Shown: positions 1 to 9,142, counted from the stretch's first letter. The stretch is 64,000 bases of DNA from JAICJC01 sp963813245 (GCA_963813245.1 CAWEYE010000008.1:186001-250000); one strand, 5' to 3'. Numbers and translations are program-made. Notes: generated by a model not told the origin, from the letters alone.

Positions 1-91
1 CGACGGCGAGCAGCCCGGTGTGACCCCGGCCACGTTCGAGGTGGTCCCCGCCGCCGTGCGGCTGCGGGTGCCAGCGGACTCTTCGGCCTAG
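1..91 (+). CDS. Lipid (diacylglycerol) kinase family protein, C-terminal end only
   Basis: Only the last 29 codons are in the window, read in the frame starting at base 2 and ending at TAG 89-91. The tail contains DGEQPGVTP followed by FEVVPAAVRLRVP. This resembles the C-terminal strands of DagK/YegS-type lipid kinases (D-G-E, T-P, then F-x-V-x-P-x-A-x-R-V), which phosphorylate diacylglycerol or similar membrane lipids. The assignment rests on this short tail. The stop overlaps the stop of the convergent small gene on the other strand. Confidence 0.5.
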   Translation, partial: DGEQPGVTPATFEVVPAAVRLRVPADSSA

Positions 92-396
92 CTGTCCGGC
101 GCGGCCTTTGCGCGCGGCGCGCGCGGCTTGGCGGCCCGGGCCTCGGGCACGCGCTTGGCCAGGTCGTTCACCGCCGCCTCGATGCGGTCGAGCGACGCCT
201 GGATGCGGGCGACGTCCTCACGGGTAGCGAGGTTCAGCTGCGACAGAGCAGCCGACTGGGCACGGTGCCGCACGGCCTCGGCGCGCTCCTTCGTCGCGGA
301 CATCACCGGGCTCCCGGAGACGCCCTGCTGGACACGACTCTTGGTCGCGTCTGTGGCCTCCATAACCCGGTCGATGATGCTCTTGCGATCGTCCAT
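88..396 (-). CDS. Small helical hypothetical protein (102 aa)
   Basis: I do not recognise a named family. The protein starts MDDRKSIIDR and is almost entirely charged and alanine-rich. A heptad-like stretch (DVARIQASLDRIEAAVNDLAKR, about residues 61-82) predicts a coiled coil, and an Ala/Pro/Lys/Arg-rich basic tail covers about residues 83-102. There is no signal peptide or membrane segment. This build resembles phasin-like or nucleoid-associated helical proteins, but that is only a resemblance. A GGGAGG-type ribosome site lies about 8 bases upstream of the ATG at 396, which fixes the start. Its upstream region is shared with the divergent gene at 503. Confidence 0.6.
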   Translation of the reverse strand: MDDRKSIIDRVMEATDATKSRVQQGVSGSPVMSATKERAEAVRHRAQSAALSQLNLATREDVARIQASLDRIEAAVNDLAKRVPEARAAKPRAPRAKAAPDS

Positions 397-502
397 CTGT
401 GGACCTCCCTGACTCTTCCAGGCTGCAATGACTAAAGGTACCAGCAGGGTCGGCGGGCATACCACCCCCGGATGCGGCATCGGCGTCGGTATCGTTCCGG
501 CT

Positions 503-1045
503 GTGACCTGGAACGACAGCTCGGCCGAGCTCGAGGCCATCCGCCAGTGGTTCGGCCAGCGGGGCCTCGAGCTGAGCCTGCAGCCGTGGGGAGAGGGCGG
601 CTGGCGGGCCTGGGTGACCGCCGTCGACAGGTCGGCCGGCGCCGGTGAGTTCGTCGACGGCGCCAGCGAGCTCGACGCCGCCCAGCGCGCCCGCCGCCAC
701 CACACGACGCGCCGGTTCCGCACGGCGGTCTCCGCGCTCGGCGACATGGCCCAGACCGAGGTCGGCCAGCTCCTGATCGCCGAGGTCGCGCTGACGAAGC
801 TGCCGCTCGGCAAGCGCCCGCTGGCCCGCCAGGCGATGCTCGCGACGGGGATCTGGATGCTCGACGGCCGCCGCCGGGGCGTGGCCCGGGAGCTGGGGGG
901 CGCAGCCGGCGACTGGATCTCGATCCAGGCGACCGAGCGCGGTCTCGCTCGCCCGCGCCTGGGCGATCACCCGGCGCTTCCGGCCGCGCGCCAGGCTGCC
1001 GACGACGGCCTCAAGCTGCTGCGGCGGACGCTGCGCGGTCACTGA
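503..1045 (+). CDS. Conserved hypothetical protein (about 180 aa)
   Basis: Function unknown. The frame is open from an ATG at 428, but the first 25 codons use codons unlike the neighbours (ACT, AAA, GGA, GTT), so I prefer the GTG at 503 (VTWNDSSAELEAIRQW). The product is mostly alpha-helical and rich in Arg/Ala, with a glycine/tryptophan patch (WGEGGWRAWV) near residues 25-34. There is no clear signal peptide. The next gene starts one base after its TGA, so the two are probably co-transcribed. The start is uncertain; the reading frame is well supported by third-position GC. Confidence 0.55.
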   Translation: MTWNDSSAELEAIRQWFGQRGLELSLQPWGEGGWRAWVTAVDRSAGAGEFVDGASELDAAQRARRHHTTRRFRTAVSALGDMAQTEVGQLLIAEVALTKLPLGKRPLARQAMLATGIWMLDGRRRGVARELGGAAGDWISIQATERGLARPRLGDHPALPAARQAADDGLKLLRRTLRGH

Positions 1046-1046
1046 G

Positions 1047-1460
1047 TTGCCGGGCCACACAACCGCCGTGCCGTTGCGGGTGCGCTTCTCGGAGACCGAC
1101 GCGATGGGCGTCGCCAACAACGCGGCCTACCTGGCCTGGTTCGAGGTGGGCCGGGTCGAGTACCTGCGCGAGATCGGCCACAGCTATGCCGACGTGCACT
1201 CGGGCGGCATGGACATGGTGGTGGTCGAGGCCCACGTCAGCTACCTGCGCCCGCTGCGCTTCGACGACACATTCACCGTCGAGTGCACCTGCACGTCGGT
1301 ACGGGGCGCGACGTTCACCTTCGGCTACGAGCTGCGCGACGACGCCGGGGTGTGCACGCGCGGCGAGACCCGCCACGCCTGCGTCGACCGGGCGGCGATG
1401 CGGCCCGTGCGGGTGCCCGAGTGGCTCGTGCACGCCGTGACCGCGAGCGGCGCGGGCTAG
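1047..1460 (+). CDS. Acyl-CoA thioesterase, YbgC/4HBT hotdog-fold family
   Basis: The 137-aa protein is the usual size for a single hotdog domain. Near the N terminus it carries the 4-hydroxybenzoyl-CoA thioesterase signature FSETDAMGVANNAAYLAWFE: the Asp of TDAMG is the expected catalytic residue, followed by N..Y...FE on the long helix. It should hydrolyse an acyl-CoA in the cytoplasm; the substrate cannot be read from the sequence. The start is TTG at 1047, directly after the upstream stop; a GTG at 1068 is a plausible alternative because homologues usually begin just before the RVRFSETD strand. It converges on the Asp-box lipoprotein, and the two stop codons overlap. Confidence 0.8.
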   Translation: MPGHTTAVPLRVRFSETDAMGVANNAAYLAWFEVGRVEYLREIGHSYADVHSGGMDMVVVEAHVSYLRPLRFDDTFTVECTCTSVRGATFTFGYELRDDAGVCTRGETRHACVDRAAMRPVRVPEWLVHAVTASGAG

Positions 1461-2293
1461 GAGTCGTTCCAGGTGCGGCCGCCATCGTCTGACCGCAGCA
1501 GGGTGCCGTTCCCAAGCGCCGCGTAGGCGAGCCGCCAGTTGCGCAGGTCAAACGCGATCGCGCGCACGCCGGTCACCGCCGAGACGCGCGTGAAGCTGCG
1601 CCCGGAATCGCGCGAGAGCTCGATGCCGGCCGGCGAGGCCACGAGCAGGAGGCGTTGGTCGTCGGTGGTGGCGGTGACGGCGGTCGCCTGGGCGACCCCG
1701 CGGATGCGGTGGAAGGTCGCCCCGAAGTCACCCGACCGCCACAGGCCGGCACTGCCGCAGGCGACGTAGATCACGTCGGGCCGGTGCACGTCATCGCGGA
1801 TCGCCGCCACGGCGACCGCGCCCGGCGGCAGGCCCGCGGCGCGCAGGCGCGCCCACCGGCTCGCGTTTCTGACCGAGACCCACAGGCGGCCCGAGCTCGA
1901 GACGGCGTACAGGCGGTTCGTGCGGTAGTACGGCGAGACGACCGCCCGGAACGGCACCGGGACGGGCCGCGGCCGTGGCAGCGACGCCGCGCCGAAGCCG
2001 CCGGTCTGGACGCCGCGGGGGCCGACCGTGACAACGTGTGTCTGCAGGAATGCGATCCCGGTCGCCCCGCCCCTCCCCGGCACGCGCCGCCACGTGTGGC
2101 CGCCGTCGCCCGACCGGTAGACGCGCCCGCCCGTCGCCGCCCAGATCGTCCCGGCGAAGTCGGGCGCGACCGCGAGCGCCGACGCGGTCACCGGCATGGT
2201 CACCGGCGACTCCCCCGCCCGGGGGGTGCACGCGGCGCACAGGAGGGCCAGTGTCAGGGCAAGTACACGAATTCGCTCAACCGATCCGGTCAT
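1457..2293 (-). CDS. Secreted lipoprotein with Asp-box (BNR/sialidase-like) beta-propeller repeats
   Basis: 278 aa. The N terminus is a lipoprotein signal: a hydrophobic stretch ending in LLCAAC, with the lipid-anchored Cys near residue 22. The mature part holds four Asp-box motifs of the S-x-D-x-G-x-T-W type (SGDGGHTW, SGDFGATF, SRDSGRSF, SDDGGRTW), spaced as in a beta-propeller such as a BNR/photosystem II stability factor-like protein. These motifs are structural and do not show enzymatic activity. The protein is probably exported and membrane-tethered; its role is unknown. No operon partner is evident. Confidence 0.75.
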   Translation of the reverse strand: MTGSVERIRVLALTLALLCAACTPRAGESPVTMPVTASALAVAPDFAGTIWAATGGRVYRSGDGGHTWRRVPGRGGATGIAFLQTHVVTVGPRGVQTGGFGAASLPRPRPVPVPFRAVVSPYYRTNRLYAVSSSGRLWVSVRNASRWARLRAAGLPPGAVAVAAIRDDVHRPDVIYVACGSAGLWRSGDFGATFHRIRGVAQATAVTATTDDQRLLLVASPAGIELSRDSGRSFTRVSAVTGVRAIAFDLRNWRLAYAALGNGTLLRSDDGGRTWNDS

Positions 2294-2376
2294 TCACCCG
2301 AAGAACCTAGAGGACGGACCGCCAGTGCGCGCCGGGTCGAACCTTTCGAGCCGGCGGCAGCCGCCCCAACTCCGCC

Positions 2377-3978
2377 GTGGCCCCACCCGACCTCTCAGCC
2401 ATCGCCCGCCTGCGCGCCCTCCTGGACGTGACCAGGCACGTGCGCGACGGGACCGACACCGCGACCATCCTGGACGCGATCGCCGGATCGATCGCGACCT
2501 CGCTGGGATTCCGCACCGTCGTCGTGAACACGTACCGGCCCGAGTGGAACGACTTCGAGGTGACCACCGTGCACGGCAGCGACGAGGCCCGACAGACGCT
2601 CCTGGGCGACACGCTGCAGTGGGAGGGATGGGAGCCGCTCCTGGACGACCGCTACGCGGTCAACGGCGCGTACATGATCCCGCACGGGGGGTTCGACTGG
2701 GAGCACGACACCGGGGCCCGCTACATCCCCGACTGGGAGCCGAGCGAGAGCCCCGACGCCTGGCATCCCGGCGACGAGCTGTTCGTGCCGATGCGCCACA
2801 CCGACGGCCATCTGCTGGGGATCATCTCGGTCGGCGAGCCCGCGTCCGGGCTGCGCCCGTCGGCGGCCGAGCTGGCCGGCCTGGTCGCCGTCGCCGACCA
2901 TGCCGCCCTCGCGCTCCAGAGCGCGCATGAGACCGCCGCCGCGGCCTTTCACCGGGCGGCGCTCCGGCAGCTCCTGCAGGTGTCGTCGCGCCTGACGGAG
3001 ACGCTGTCTGCGGGAGCGATCCTGCAGTCCGTGTGCGAGGGCATCTCGGTCGCGCTCGGTTTCGACAAGGTATGCATCGACCTGCCCGACCCGGTCTCGG
3101 GCGTGTTCACGACCCGCGCCGCCACCGGCTGGACGCTCGAGGACATGCGCCAGAACTCGCCGATGAAGTTGTGGGAGCTCGCGCCCCTGCTCGATCCGCC
3201 GTTCGAGCGCCAGGGCTGCTACCTGCTCACCCTCGAGGAGGCACTGGCGCGGCTGCCCGAGGGGCTGTCGATGCGCCGCTCCGAGAAGAACGGACGCGGC
3301 CCTCTGGCCTGGAACCGGCACTGGCTGACCGTCCCCATGTACGACCGCGAGGGCAGCGTGATCGGGTTGATCTGGGCGGACGACCCGCGCAACCGGCTGC
3401 TGCCGTCGACGGAGCTCCTGCAGGCCCTGCGGGTGTTCGCCAACCAGGCCACCGCCGCGCTCGACTCGGCCGCCCGGTTCGAGGAGATGCGGTTCCTGGC
3501 CGAGCACGACCCGCTCACCCGCCTCTACAACCGGCGCGCGTTCAACCACCGGCTGCGGGTCGAGGCCGCGCGCTCGCGCCGCTACGGCAAGCCGTTCGCG
3601 CTCGTCGTGCTCGACGTGGACGGGTTCAAGAGCATCAACGACCGCCACGGCCACATGGCCGGTGACTCCGCCCTGGCCCGGGTCGCCGACCTCCTGAGCC
3701 ACGAGCTGCGGGGGCCGGATGCGGCGTTCCGGATCGGCGGAGACGAGTTCGCGCTCATCCTGCCCGAGATCGAGGTCGAGTCGATCGACGCGGTGGTGGG
3801 CCGGATCGCCACGCACCTGGAGCGCGCCTGCGCCGCCGACGGCGACGCGGTCACCGCCAGCTTCGGGGTGGCGGTGTTCGGCGGGGCTGCCCACGATCCC
3901 GACGCGCTCCTGCGCGCGGCCGACGCGGCCATGTACGCCGCGAAGCGGTCGGGGCAGCGCGTCCACCTGGCCGCGTAA
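2377..3978 (+). CDS. GAF-GAF-GGDEF diguanylate cyclase (first of a tandem pair)
   Basis: 533 aa and soluble. Two GAF sensor domains occupy about residues 20-180 and 200-365, followed by a GGDEF domain from about 370. The catalytic motif GGDEF is intact at 454-458. It is preceded by R-G-P-D at 445-448, exactly five residues upstream, which is the RxxD inhibitory site for c-di-GMP feedback. The protein should therefore make c-di-GMP from GTP under control of a ligand bound by the GAF domains. Start is GTG 2377. It is clearly paralogous to the next gene, with colinear domains and the same residue numbers for the active site, so the pair arose by duplication. Confidence 0.9.
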   Translation: MAPPDLSAIARLRALLDVTRHVRDGTDTATILDAIAGSIATSLGFRTVVVNTYRPEWNDFEVTTVHGSDEARQTLLGDTLQWEGWEPLLDDRYAVNGAYMIPHGGFDWEHDTGARYIPDWEPSESPDAWHPGDELFVPMRHTDGHLLGIISVGEPASGLRPSAAELAGLVAVADHAALALQSAHETAAAAFHRAALRQLLQVSSRLTETLSAGAILQSVCEGISVALGFDKVCIDLPDPVSGVFTTRAATGWTLEDMRQNSPMKLWELAPLLDPPFERQGCYLLTLEEALARLPEGLSMRRSEKNGRGPLAWNRHWLTVPMYDREGSVIGLIWADDPRNRLLPSTELLQALRVFANQATAALDSAARFEEMRFLAEHDPLTRLYNRRAFNHRLRVEAARSRRYGKPFALVVLDVDGFKSINDRHGHMAGDSALARVADLLSHELRGPDAAFRIGGDEFALILPEIEVESIDAVVGRIATHLERACAADGDAVTASFGVAVFGGAAHDPDALLRAADAAMYAAKRSGQRVHLAA

Positions 3979-4075
3979 GACCCGCGCCGGTTCCCCCGAA
4001 TTGGTCTAGACGGGCTCTGCCCAGGCGGCCACACTGAGACCTCGGGACGCCCCCTGTCCCTGCCTGCTTTCCCCC

Positions 4076-5683
4076 ATGCCGACACCACATCTGCAGCAAC
4101 TCTCCCGCCTGCGAGGGTTCCTCGAGGTCACACGCCTTGTGCGAGGCGAGGACGAGCTCGACGACCTGCTCGCGGCCATCGCCCGGGCCATCTCGGGCTC
4201 GCTCGGCTACGCCACCGTCGCGGTGCACCTGTACCGCCCCGCCTGGGACGACTTCGTCGTGACGACCGTCCACGGGTGCGCCGCGGCGCGCGACCGGCTG
4301 ATGGGCGATGCCCGCGAGCGGTCGGTCTGGGAGCCGCTCCTGCAGGACCGCTTCCTCACCGCCGGCGCCTACCTGATCCCCCACGGCGAGATCGACTGGG
4401 AGAGCTATGCGCCGGGGTCGTACGTCCCCGAGTCCGCGCCGGCCGCCGAGCCCGAGAGCTGGCATCCCGAGGACGCGCTCTTCGTGCCCCTGCGCCACTC
4501 CGACGGCCACCTGATCGGGATCCTGTCGGTCGACGAGCCGGCCTCGGGCTGCCTCCCGCGAGCCGAGGAGCTCGAGATCCTGGTGGCGATGGCCGATCAT
4601 GCGGCGATCGCGGTCCAGAGCGCGCAGGAGGCGGCCGCAGCGGCCCGCCACCGCGCGGCGCTCGAGCAGCTGCTCGCGGTGTCCTCGCGCCTGACCGAGA
4701 CGTTCTCGATCGACGCGATCCTGCAGTCCGTGTGCGAGGCCATCCACACCGCGCTCGAGTTCGACAACGTGTGCATCGACCTCCCCGACCCGGAGACGGG
4801 CGAGTTCCGGTCACGGGCGACGCACGGCTGGAACATCGCCGACGCCGCGGTGGCGATGCCGATGACCCGGCACGAGCTCGACCAGTTCCTGCAGCCGGAG
4901 TTCGAGGTCGAGGGCTGCCACCTGGTCGAGCACGACGAGGCGATGCGCCGGGTCGCCTCCAGGCACGACACCTACCACTCGCGCATCAACGGCCGCGGGC
5001 CGGCGGCGTGGCGCAACCACTGGCTGCTCGTGCCGCTGTGGAGCCGCGGCGGGGCGCTCCAGGGCATCATCTGGGTCGACGACCCGATCGACCGCATGAT
5101 CCCGGCCGACGCCAAGCTGCAGGCGCTGCGCGTCTTCGCCAACCAGGCCACCACCGCCCTGGACACGGCGGCCCAGTACGAGGAGATGCAGTTCCTCGCC
5201 GAGCACGACCCGCTCACCCGCCTCTACAACCGGCGGGCGTTCACCGAGCGGCTCGAGCACGAGTCGTCCCGGGCCGTGCGCTACAGCCACCCGCTCGCCC
5301 TCGTGCTGTGCGACCTGAACGGGTTCAAGGCTCTGAACGACGCTCACGGCCACGCCGCCGGCGATGCCGCGCTGGAGCAGATCGGAGCCGTCCTGGGCGG
5401 CGGCCTGCGGCGGGCGGATGCCGCCTACCGGATCGGTGGCGACGAGTTCGCGCTGCTCCTGCCCGAGACGTCGGCCGAGGACGCCGCCGCGGTCGCCGAA
5501 CGCGTCTCGACCGCGATGAGCGCAGCCTTCACCGGCAACATGGCCGGTCTGGGCGCGAGCTTCGGCGTTGCGGTGTGCCCGAAGGACGGCGTCTCGCCCG
5601 AGGAGCTCTTCCGTTCCGCCGATGCGGCAATGTACGCCGCCAAGCGGCCCGGCGAGGGGTTCGCCCTGCCCCGGGCAAGCTAG
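4076..5683 (+). CDS. GAF-GAF-GGDEF diguanylate cyclase (second of a tandem pair)
   Basis: 535 aa, with the same layout as the upstream paralogue: GAF about 20-180, GAF about 200-365, GGDEF from about 370. GGDEF lies at 454-458 and the inhibitory site R-R-A-D at 445-448, so both catalysis and product feedback look intact. The two proteins share long identical stretches (for example around FLAEHDPLTRLYNRRAF) but differ in the sensor domains, which suggests different input signals. A 97-base gap separates them, so the second may have its own promoter. Its stop overlaps the stop of the convergent methyltransferase. Confidence 0.9.
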   Translation: MPTPHLQQLSRLRGFLEVTRLVRGEDELDDLLAAIARAISGSLGYATVAVHLYRPAWDDFVVTTVHGCAAARDRLMGDARERSVWEPLLQDRFLTAGAYLIPHGEIDWESYAPGSYVPESAPAAEPESWHPEDALFVPLRHSDGHLIGILSVDEPASGCLPRAEELEILVAMADHAAIAVQSAQEAAAAARHRAALEQLLAVSSRLTETFSIDAILQSVCEAIHTALEFDNVCIDLPDPETGEFRSRATHGWNIADAAVAMPMTRHELDQFLQPEFEVEGCHLVEHDEAMRRVASRHDTYHSRINGRGPAAWRNHWLLVPLWSRGGALQGIIWVDDPIDRMIPADAKLQALRVFANQATTALDTAAQYEEMQFLAEHDPLTRLYNRRAFTERLEHESSRAVRYSHPLALVLCDLNGFKALNDAHGHAAGDAALEQIGAVLGGGLRRADAAYRIGGDEFALLLPETSAEDAAAVAERVSTAMSAAFTGNMAGLGASFGVAVCPKDGVSPEELFRSADAAMYAAKRPGEGFALPRAS

Positions 5684-6378
5684 CGCTCTTCCGGGCGCCG
5701 CCCGGAGGCGAAGAGGAAGTGCCCGTTCCGCGTCGCGCCGGCTGTGAGCTGCCAGCCGAGCGCCGCGAGCTCACGATCGAGCTCGGCCGGGCTCCAGAAG
5801 CGCTTCACGATCTCGAACTCGCGACCGTCGGCCAGATTCCGCCGTGCGACCTCGCCGCCCGTGCTGACGGTGTGACGCGCGTCGCCGGTGCGCGCGTTGT
5901 CGACGAGGAACACACGGCCCTCCGGTTTCAGCGCGCGCTCGACGAGCTGCCAGAAGGTCGCGAAGTGCCCGCTCGGGACGTGGGAGAGCCAGAATCCGAA
6001 GAAGCAGACGTCGAATGCCCGCGGCGGCTCCCAGGCGAAGATGTCCGCGAGCACGTGGTCGGCGGCTGCGCCCACCTTGGAGCGGTTGAGCTCGAGCACC
6101 TCCGGCACCGCGTCGACGGCGGTGACCCGGTCGGCGTAGTTCAGAAGGTGGCCCGTCCAGATGCCCGTGCCCGCGGCGAGCTCGAGCACGTCGCCGCACG
6201 GGGCGAAGCGCTCCAGCTCCCCCTCGAGCTCGGCGACGTCGCCGAACCACCCCTCTCGAGCGTCGGCGTCGAGGGTGTAGCGCGCCCGCCGGAACCACCA
6301 GTCGTCGTACTCCGGAGCGCGAGCGCTGTAGTAGCGGCGCTGCTCGGAGAGCAGGCGCTCGACCGCGGACTCGTCCAC
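5680..6378 (-). CDS. Class I SAM-dependent methyltransferase
   Basis: About 232 aa from the GTG at 6378 (VDESAVERLLSEQRRYYSAR). An in-frame extension to 6444 is open but basic and unlikely. Motif I VLELAAGTGIWTG binds SAM, an acidic residue follows in the next strand (VTAVDAVPE), and FDVCFFGFWLSH is the motif IV region. The layout fits the Methyltransf_25/UbiE-like superfamily; the substrate is unknown. It diverges from the acyl-CoA dehydrogenase. No strong ribosome site precedes the GTG, so the mRNA may be leaderless, which is common in actinobacteria. Confidence 0.75.
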   Translation of the reverse strand: MDESAVERLLSEQRRYYSARAPEYDDWWFRRARYTLDADAREGWFGDVAELEGELERFAPCGDVLELAAGTGIWTGHLLNYADRVTAVDAVPEVLELNRSKVGAAADHVLADIFAWEPPRAFDVCFFGFWLSHVPSGHFATFWQLVERALKPEGRVFLVDNARTGDARHTVSTGGEVARRNLADGREFEIVKRFWSPAELDRELAALGWQLTAGATRNGHFLFASGRRPEER

Positions 6379-6462
6379 ACGGGCGATGCTAACCAACCGC
6401 CCCCGTCGCCCGGGGCGCCCCGATAGGATCACTCGCCGAGGCAATAGGCGGCGAGGAGTGGT

Positions 6463-7623
6463 GTGGACCTACAGTTGACAGACGAGCAACGCGCGATCCA
6501 GGAGACGGTTCGCGAGTTCGTCGACCGGCGGGTGCTCCCGGTCGCGCAGGAGAACGACATCAACCACCACCTCGACATGGGGATCATCGAGGGGATGGCG
6601 GAGCTGGGGCTCCTGGGCGCGCCGATCCCGGTCGAATACGGCGGCGCCGGCCTCGACTACGTGTGCGAGGCGCTGATCTGTGAGGAGATCGAGCGGGGCG
6701 AGTCGGCCTTCCGCACGCTGATCTCGGTGCACGTCGGCCTGAACTCGTTGTCGCTCCTGCGCTATGGCAGCGAGGAGCAGAAGCGCAAGTACCTCGAGCC
6801 GATGGCGAAGGGCGAAAAGCTCGGCTGCTTCGGGCTCACCGAGCCTGCCGCCGGGTCGGACGTGTCGGCGATGCTGACCACCGCGATCCGCCAGCCCGAC
6901 GGGACGTATCTCCTCAACGGGCAGAAGAACTGGATCTCGTACGCCACCGAGGCCGACTACCAGCTCATCTTCGCCAAGACCGACCCCGATGCCGCCCACG
7001 GCGGCATCTCGGCGTTCATCGTCGAGCGTGCGTGGGAGGGCGTCGAGGCCCGCCCGATCGAGCACAAGCTCGGTGTGTGGGCGGGGTCGACCGGCGAGCT
7101 CTTCTTCGCCAACGTGCAGGTACCGGCGGAGAACCTGGTCGGCGCCGAGGGCGAGGGCTTCAAGATCGCGATGCACTCGCTCGACCAGGGCCGGTTCACG
7201 GTCGCGGCCGGAGCGGTCGGCGTCATCCGGGCCTGCCTGGAGGCGTCCGTGAAGTACGCGAACGAGCGCAAGACCTTCGGCAAGCGCATCGGCGAGCACC
7301 AGTTCGTGCAGGACATGATCGCCGACATGGTGCTCGGTTACGAGACGTCGCGGCTGCTGGTGATGCAGGCCGCCGAGGCCAAGAACCGCGGGGTGCGCAA
7401 CACCCGCGAGACCTCGCTCGCCAAGTGGCACGCCACCGAGAGCGCGTTCAAGGCCGCCAACCTGGCGATCCAGGTGCACGGCGCCTACGGCTACTCGGCC
7501 GAGTACCCCGTCGAGCGGTACTTCCGCAACGCCCGCGCCCCGATCATCTACGAGGGGACGACCCAGATCCACAAGATGATGCAGGCCGAGCACGCCCTCG
7601 GCTACCGGAAGATGAATGGCTGA
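6463..7623 (+). CDS. Acyl-CoA dehydrogenase
   Basis: 386 aa, the normal length for the family. Landmarks in order: the helical N-terminal domain; the FAD-binding signature CFGLTEPAAGSDVS; the middle beta-domain (GQKNWISYATEA); and the C-terminal helical domain ending in IYEGTTQIHK, whose Glu is at the position of the catalytic base in short/medium-chain enzymes. It oxidises an acyl-CoA to the trans-2-enoyl-CoA, passing electrons to ETF. Chain length or branching preference cannot be read. Start GTG 6463 is preceded by a GAGGAG-type ribosome site. It overlaps the next gene by 8 bases, so the two are co-transcribed. Confidence 0.9.
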   Translation: MDLQLTDEQRAIQETVREFVDRRVLPVAQENDINHHLDMGIIEGMAELGLLGAPIPVEYGGAGLDYVCEALICEEIERGESAFRTLISVHVGLNSLSLLRYGSEEQKRKYLEPMAKGEKLGCFGLTEPAAGSDVSAMLTTAIRQPDGTYLLNGQKNWISYATEADYQLIFAKTDPDAAHGGISAFIVERAWEGVEARPIEHKLGVWAGSTGELFFANVQVPAENLVGAEGEGFKIAMHSLDQGRFTVAAGAVGVIRACLEASVKYANERKTFGKRIGEHQFVQDMIADMVLGYETSRLLVMQAAEAKNRGVRNTRETSLAKWHATESAFKAANLAIQVHGAYGYSAEYPVERYFRNARAPIIYEGTTQIHKMMQAEHALGYRKMNG

Positions 7624-8503
7624 CGAGGGACGCCTCGTCCCGCTCGATGATGGTGGCGAGCTGTACGTCGTCGAGCACGGCTCCGGCTACCCGGTGATGC
7701 TGCTGCACGGCGGCCCCGGGCTCGATCACCACGAGTTCCGGCCGTGGCTCGACCCGCTCGGAGATATGGGCCTGCGCCTGATCTACGTCGACGAGCGCGG
7801 CCAGGGCTGCTCGCCCCGGGTCGACCCGGCGACGCTCTCGGTGCGCGGATTCGCACAGGACATCGACCGGCTCGCGCAGGCGATGGAGCTTGACGACTAT
7901 GCCGTCCTCGGCCACTCGTTCGGCGCGATCATCGCGCTGGGGCATGCGCTCGAGCGCGGCACTGCGAGCCACTACATCATCTCGTCGGGCGTCGCCTCGA
8001 GCGAGGCGCTGATGGCCGACGTCGAGCGCGAGATCGACCGGTTCGAGCCGGCCGCGATGCGCGACCAGATCCGGCGCTCGTGGGACGAGGAGGCCCGCCT
8101 CGCCACCGTCGAGCAGGCCCGCCAGAACACCGCCGCCCAGATGCCGTTCCACTTCTGGGAGATGGGCGACGCCTACAGCCGCTTCATGCAGGCCGACGAG
8201 ACGGTGTACGCCCCCGAGGTGATGGCCCACTTCGCCGCGCAGGGGTACGGCGACTTCGAGTGGCTCGACCATCTGCGCTGGATCCGGCGGCCGATGCTCA
8301 TCGTCGTCGGCCGCTACGACCGCACCTGCACGCTCGGGCGATCGGAGGAGATCCACCGCGAGGTCGAGGGCTCCGAGCTGATCGTGATCGAGAAGGCCGC
8401 CCACATGACGCACGTCGAGCAGCCGAAGGCCTACATCGACGCGGTGCGGTGGTGGTTCATCCGCCAGGGTGTGCTGCCGGATCCCACCGCACCACCCAAT
8501 TGA
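7616..8503 (+). CDS. Alpha/beta hydrolase, proline iminopeptidase-like
   Basis: 295 aa. The N-terminal HGGPG oxyanion-hole motif (about residue 31) and the nucleophile elbow GHSFGA place it with proline iminopeptidase/tricorn F1-like alpha/beta hydrolases. The acid and base of the triad are probably the Asp in VVGRYDRTC and the His in AAHMTHVEQ. It should cleave an N-terminal proline peptide or a small ester/amide in the cytoplasm. Its ATG lies 8 bases inside the end of the acyl-CoA dehydrogenase gene. The stop codon lies in the first unit of a tandem 17-base repeat. Confidence 0.85.
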   Translation: MADEGRLVPLDDGGELYVVEHGSGYPVMLLHGGPGLDHHEFRPWLDPLGDMGLRLIYVDERGQGCSPRVDPATLSVRGFAQDIDRLAQAMELDDYAVLGHSFGAIIALGHALERGTASHYIISSGVASSEALMADVEREIDRFEPAAMRDQIRRSWDEEARLATVEQARQNTAAQMPFHFWEMGDAYSRFMQADETVYAPEVMAHFAAQGYGDFEWLDHLRWIRRPMLIVVGRYDRTCTLGRSEEIHREVEGSELIVIEKAAHMTHVEQPKAYIDAVRWWFIRQGVLPDPTAPPN

Positions 8504-8542
8504 CCGCACCACCCAATTGACATCCATGGTGGATGTCAATTG
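8486..8542. repeat. Tandem 17-base repeat running into a perfect 13-bp hairpin
   Basis: Two exact copies of accgcaccacccaattg lie head to tail at 8486-8502 and 8503-8519. The first contains the TGA of the hydrolase gene. The last six bases of the second copy begin a perfect inverted repeat, caattgacatcca (8514-8526) and its complement (8530-8542), with a 3-base spacer. The block is AT-richer than its surroundings. It could act as a terminator (there is no T-run) or as an operator for the downstream acetyltransferase gene. Confidence 0.7.
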
Positions 8543-9142
8543 GCCGCGCCGGCCCTCCCCATGACCGCCGCGCCGCTCGCCGCCCTCCTGCAGGACGCGG
8601 CCCGCGGAAGGTTCCCGGCACCGGACGGAAGCGTGCAGGTGGTCGGCCCGCCGGCCGGGGCGGCGATGGCGGTCGTGGCCTTCACCGCCCACCACGTGGT
8701 GGCCGCGGATATCGCCCCGGACTGGGTGCGTGGCCGGCTCCCGGAGGGCGACCTGCTCGCACCCATGAGCGCGGGTTTCCTGGCCGCCCTCGGCGCCAAG
8801 ATCGGGCGCCGGGACGATGGCATCGACGTCGTGCTGGCCGCCTCGGGGCTCGCGGGTGAGGCCGACCTGACCGAGGTCTCCCGCCGCGACCATCCGCGGG
8901 CCGCGAGGGCGCGCGGTCACCGCAGCGGCGTGCGCGTGTTCGAGGCTGGGGGCGGCGCCGCGGTCGTCGTCCTGGGCCAGGGTCTCGCGCTGCGCACCGA
9001 GGTCGCGGTTGAGGTCGACCCGGAGGGCCGAGGACAGGGCCTCGGCACGCGCACGCTCCTCGAGGCGAGGCGGCTCGTCGACCCGGACGAGGTGGTGTTC
9101 GCGCAGGTCGCGCCCGGGAACGCGGCCTCGCTGCGCGCCTTC

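Noticed and set aside
4276..6426. A 716-residue plus-strand frame over the second diguanylate cyclase and methyltransferase
   Set aside because: Arg/Gly-rich shadow sequence; the GGDEF and methyltransferase motifs are in other frames.
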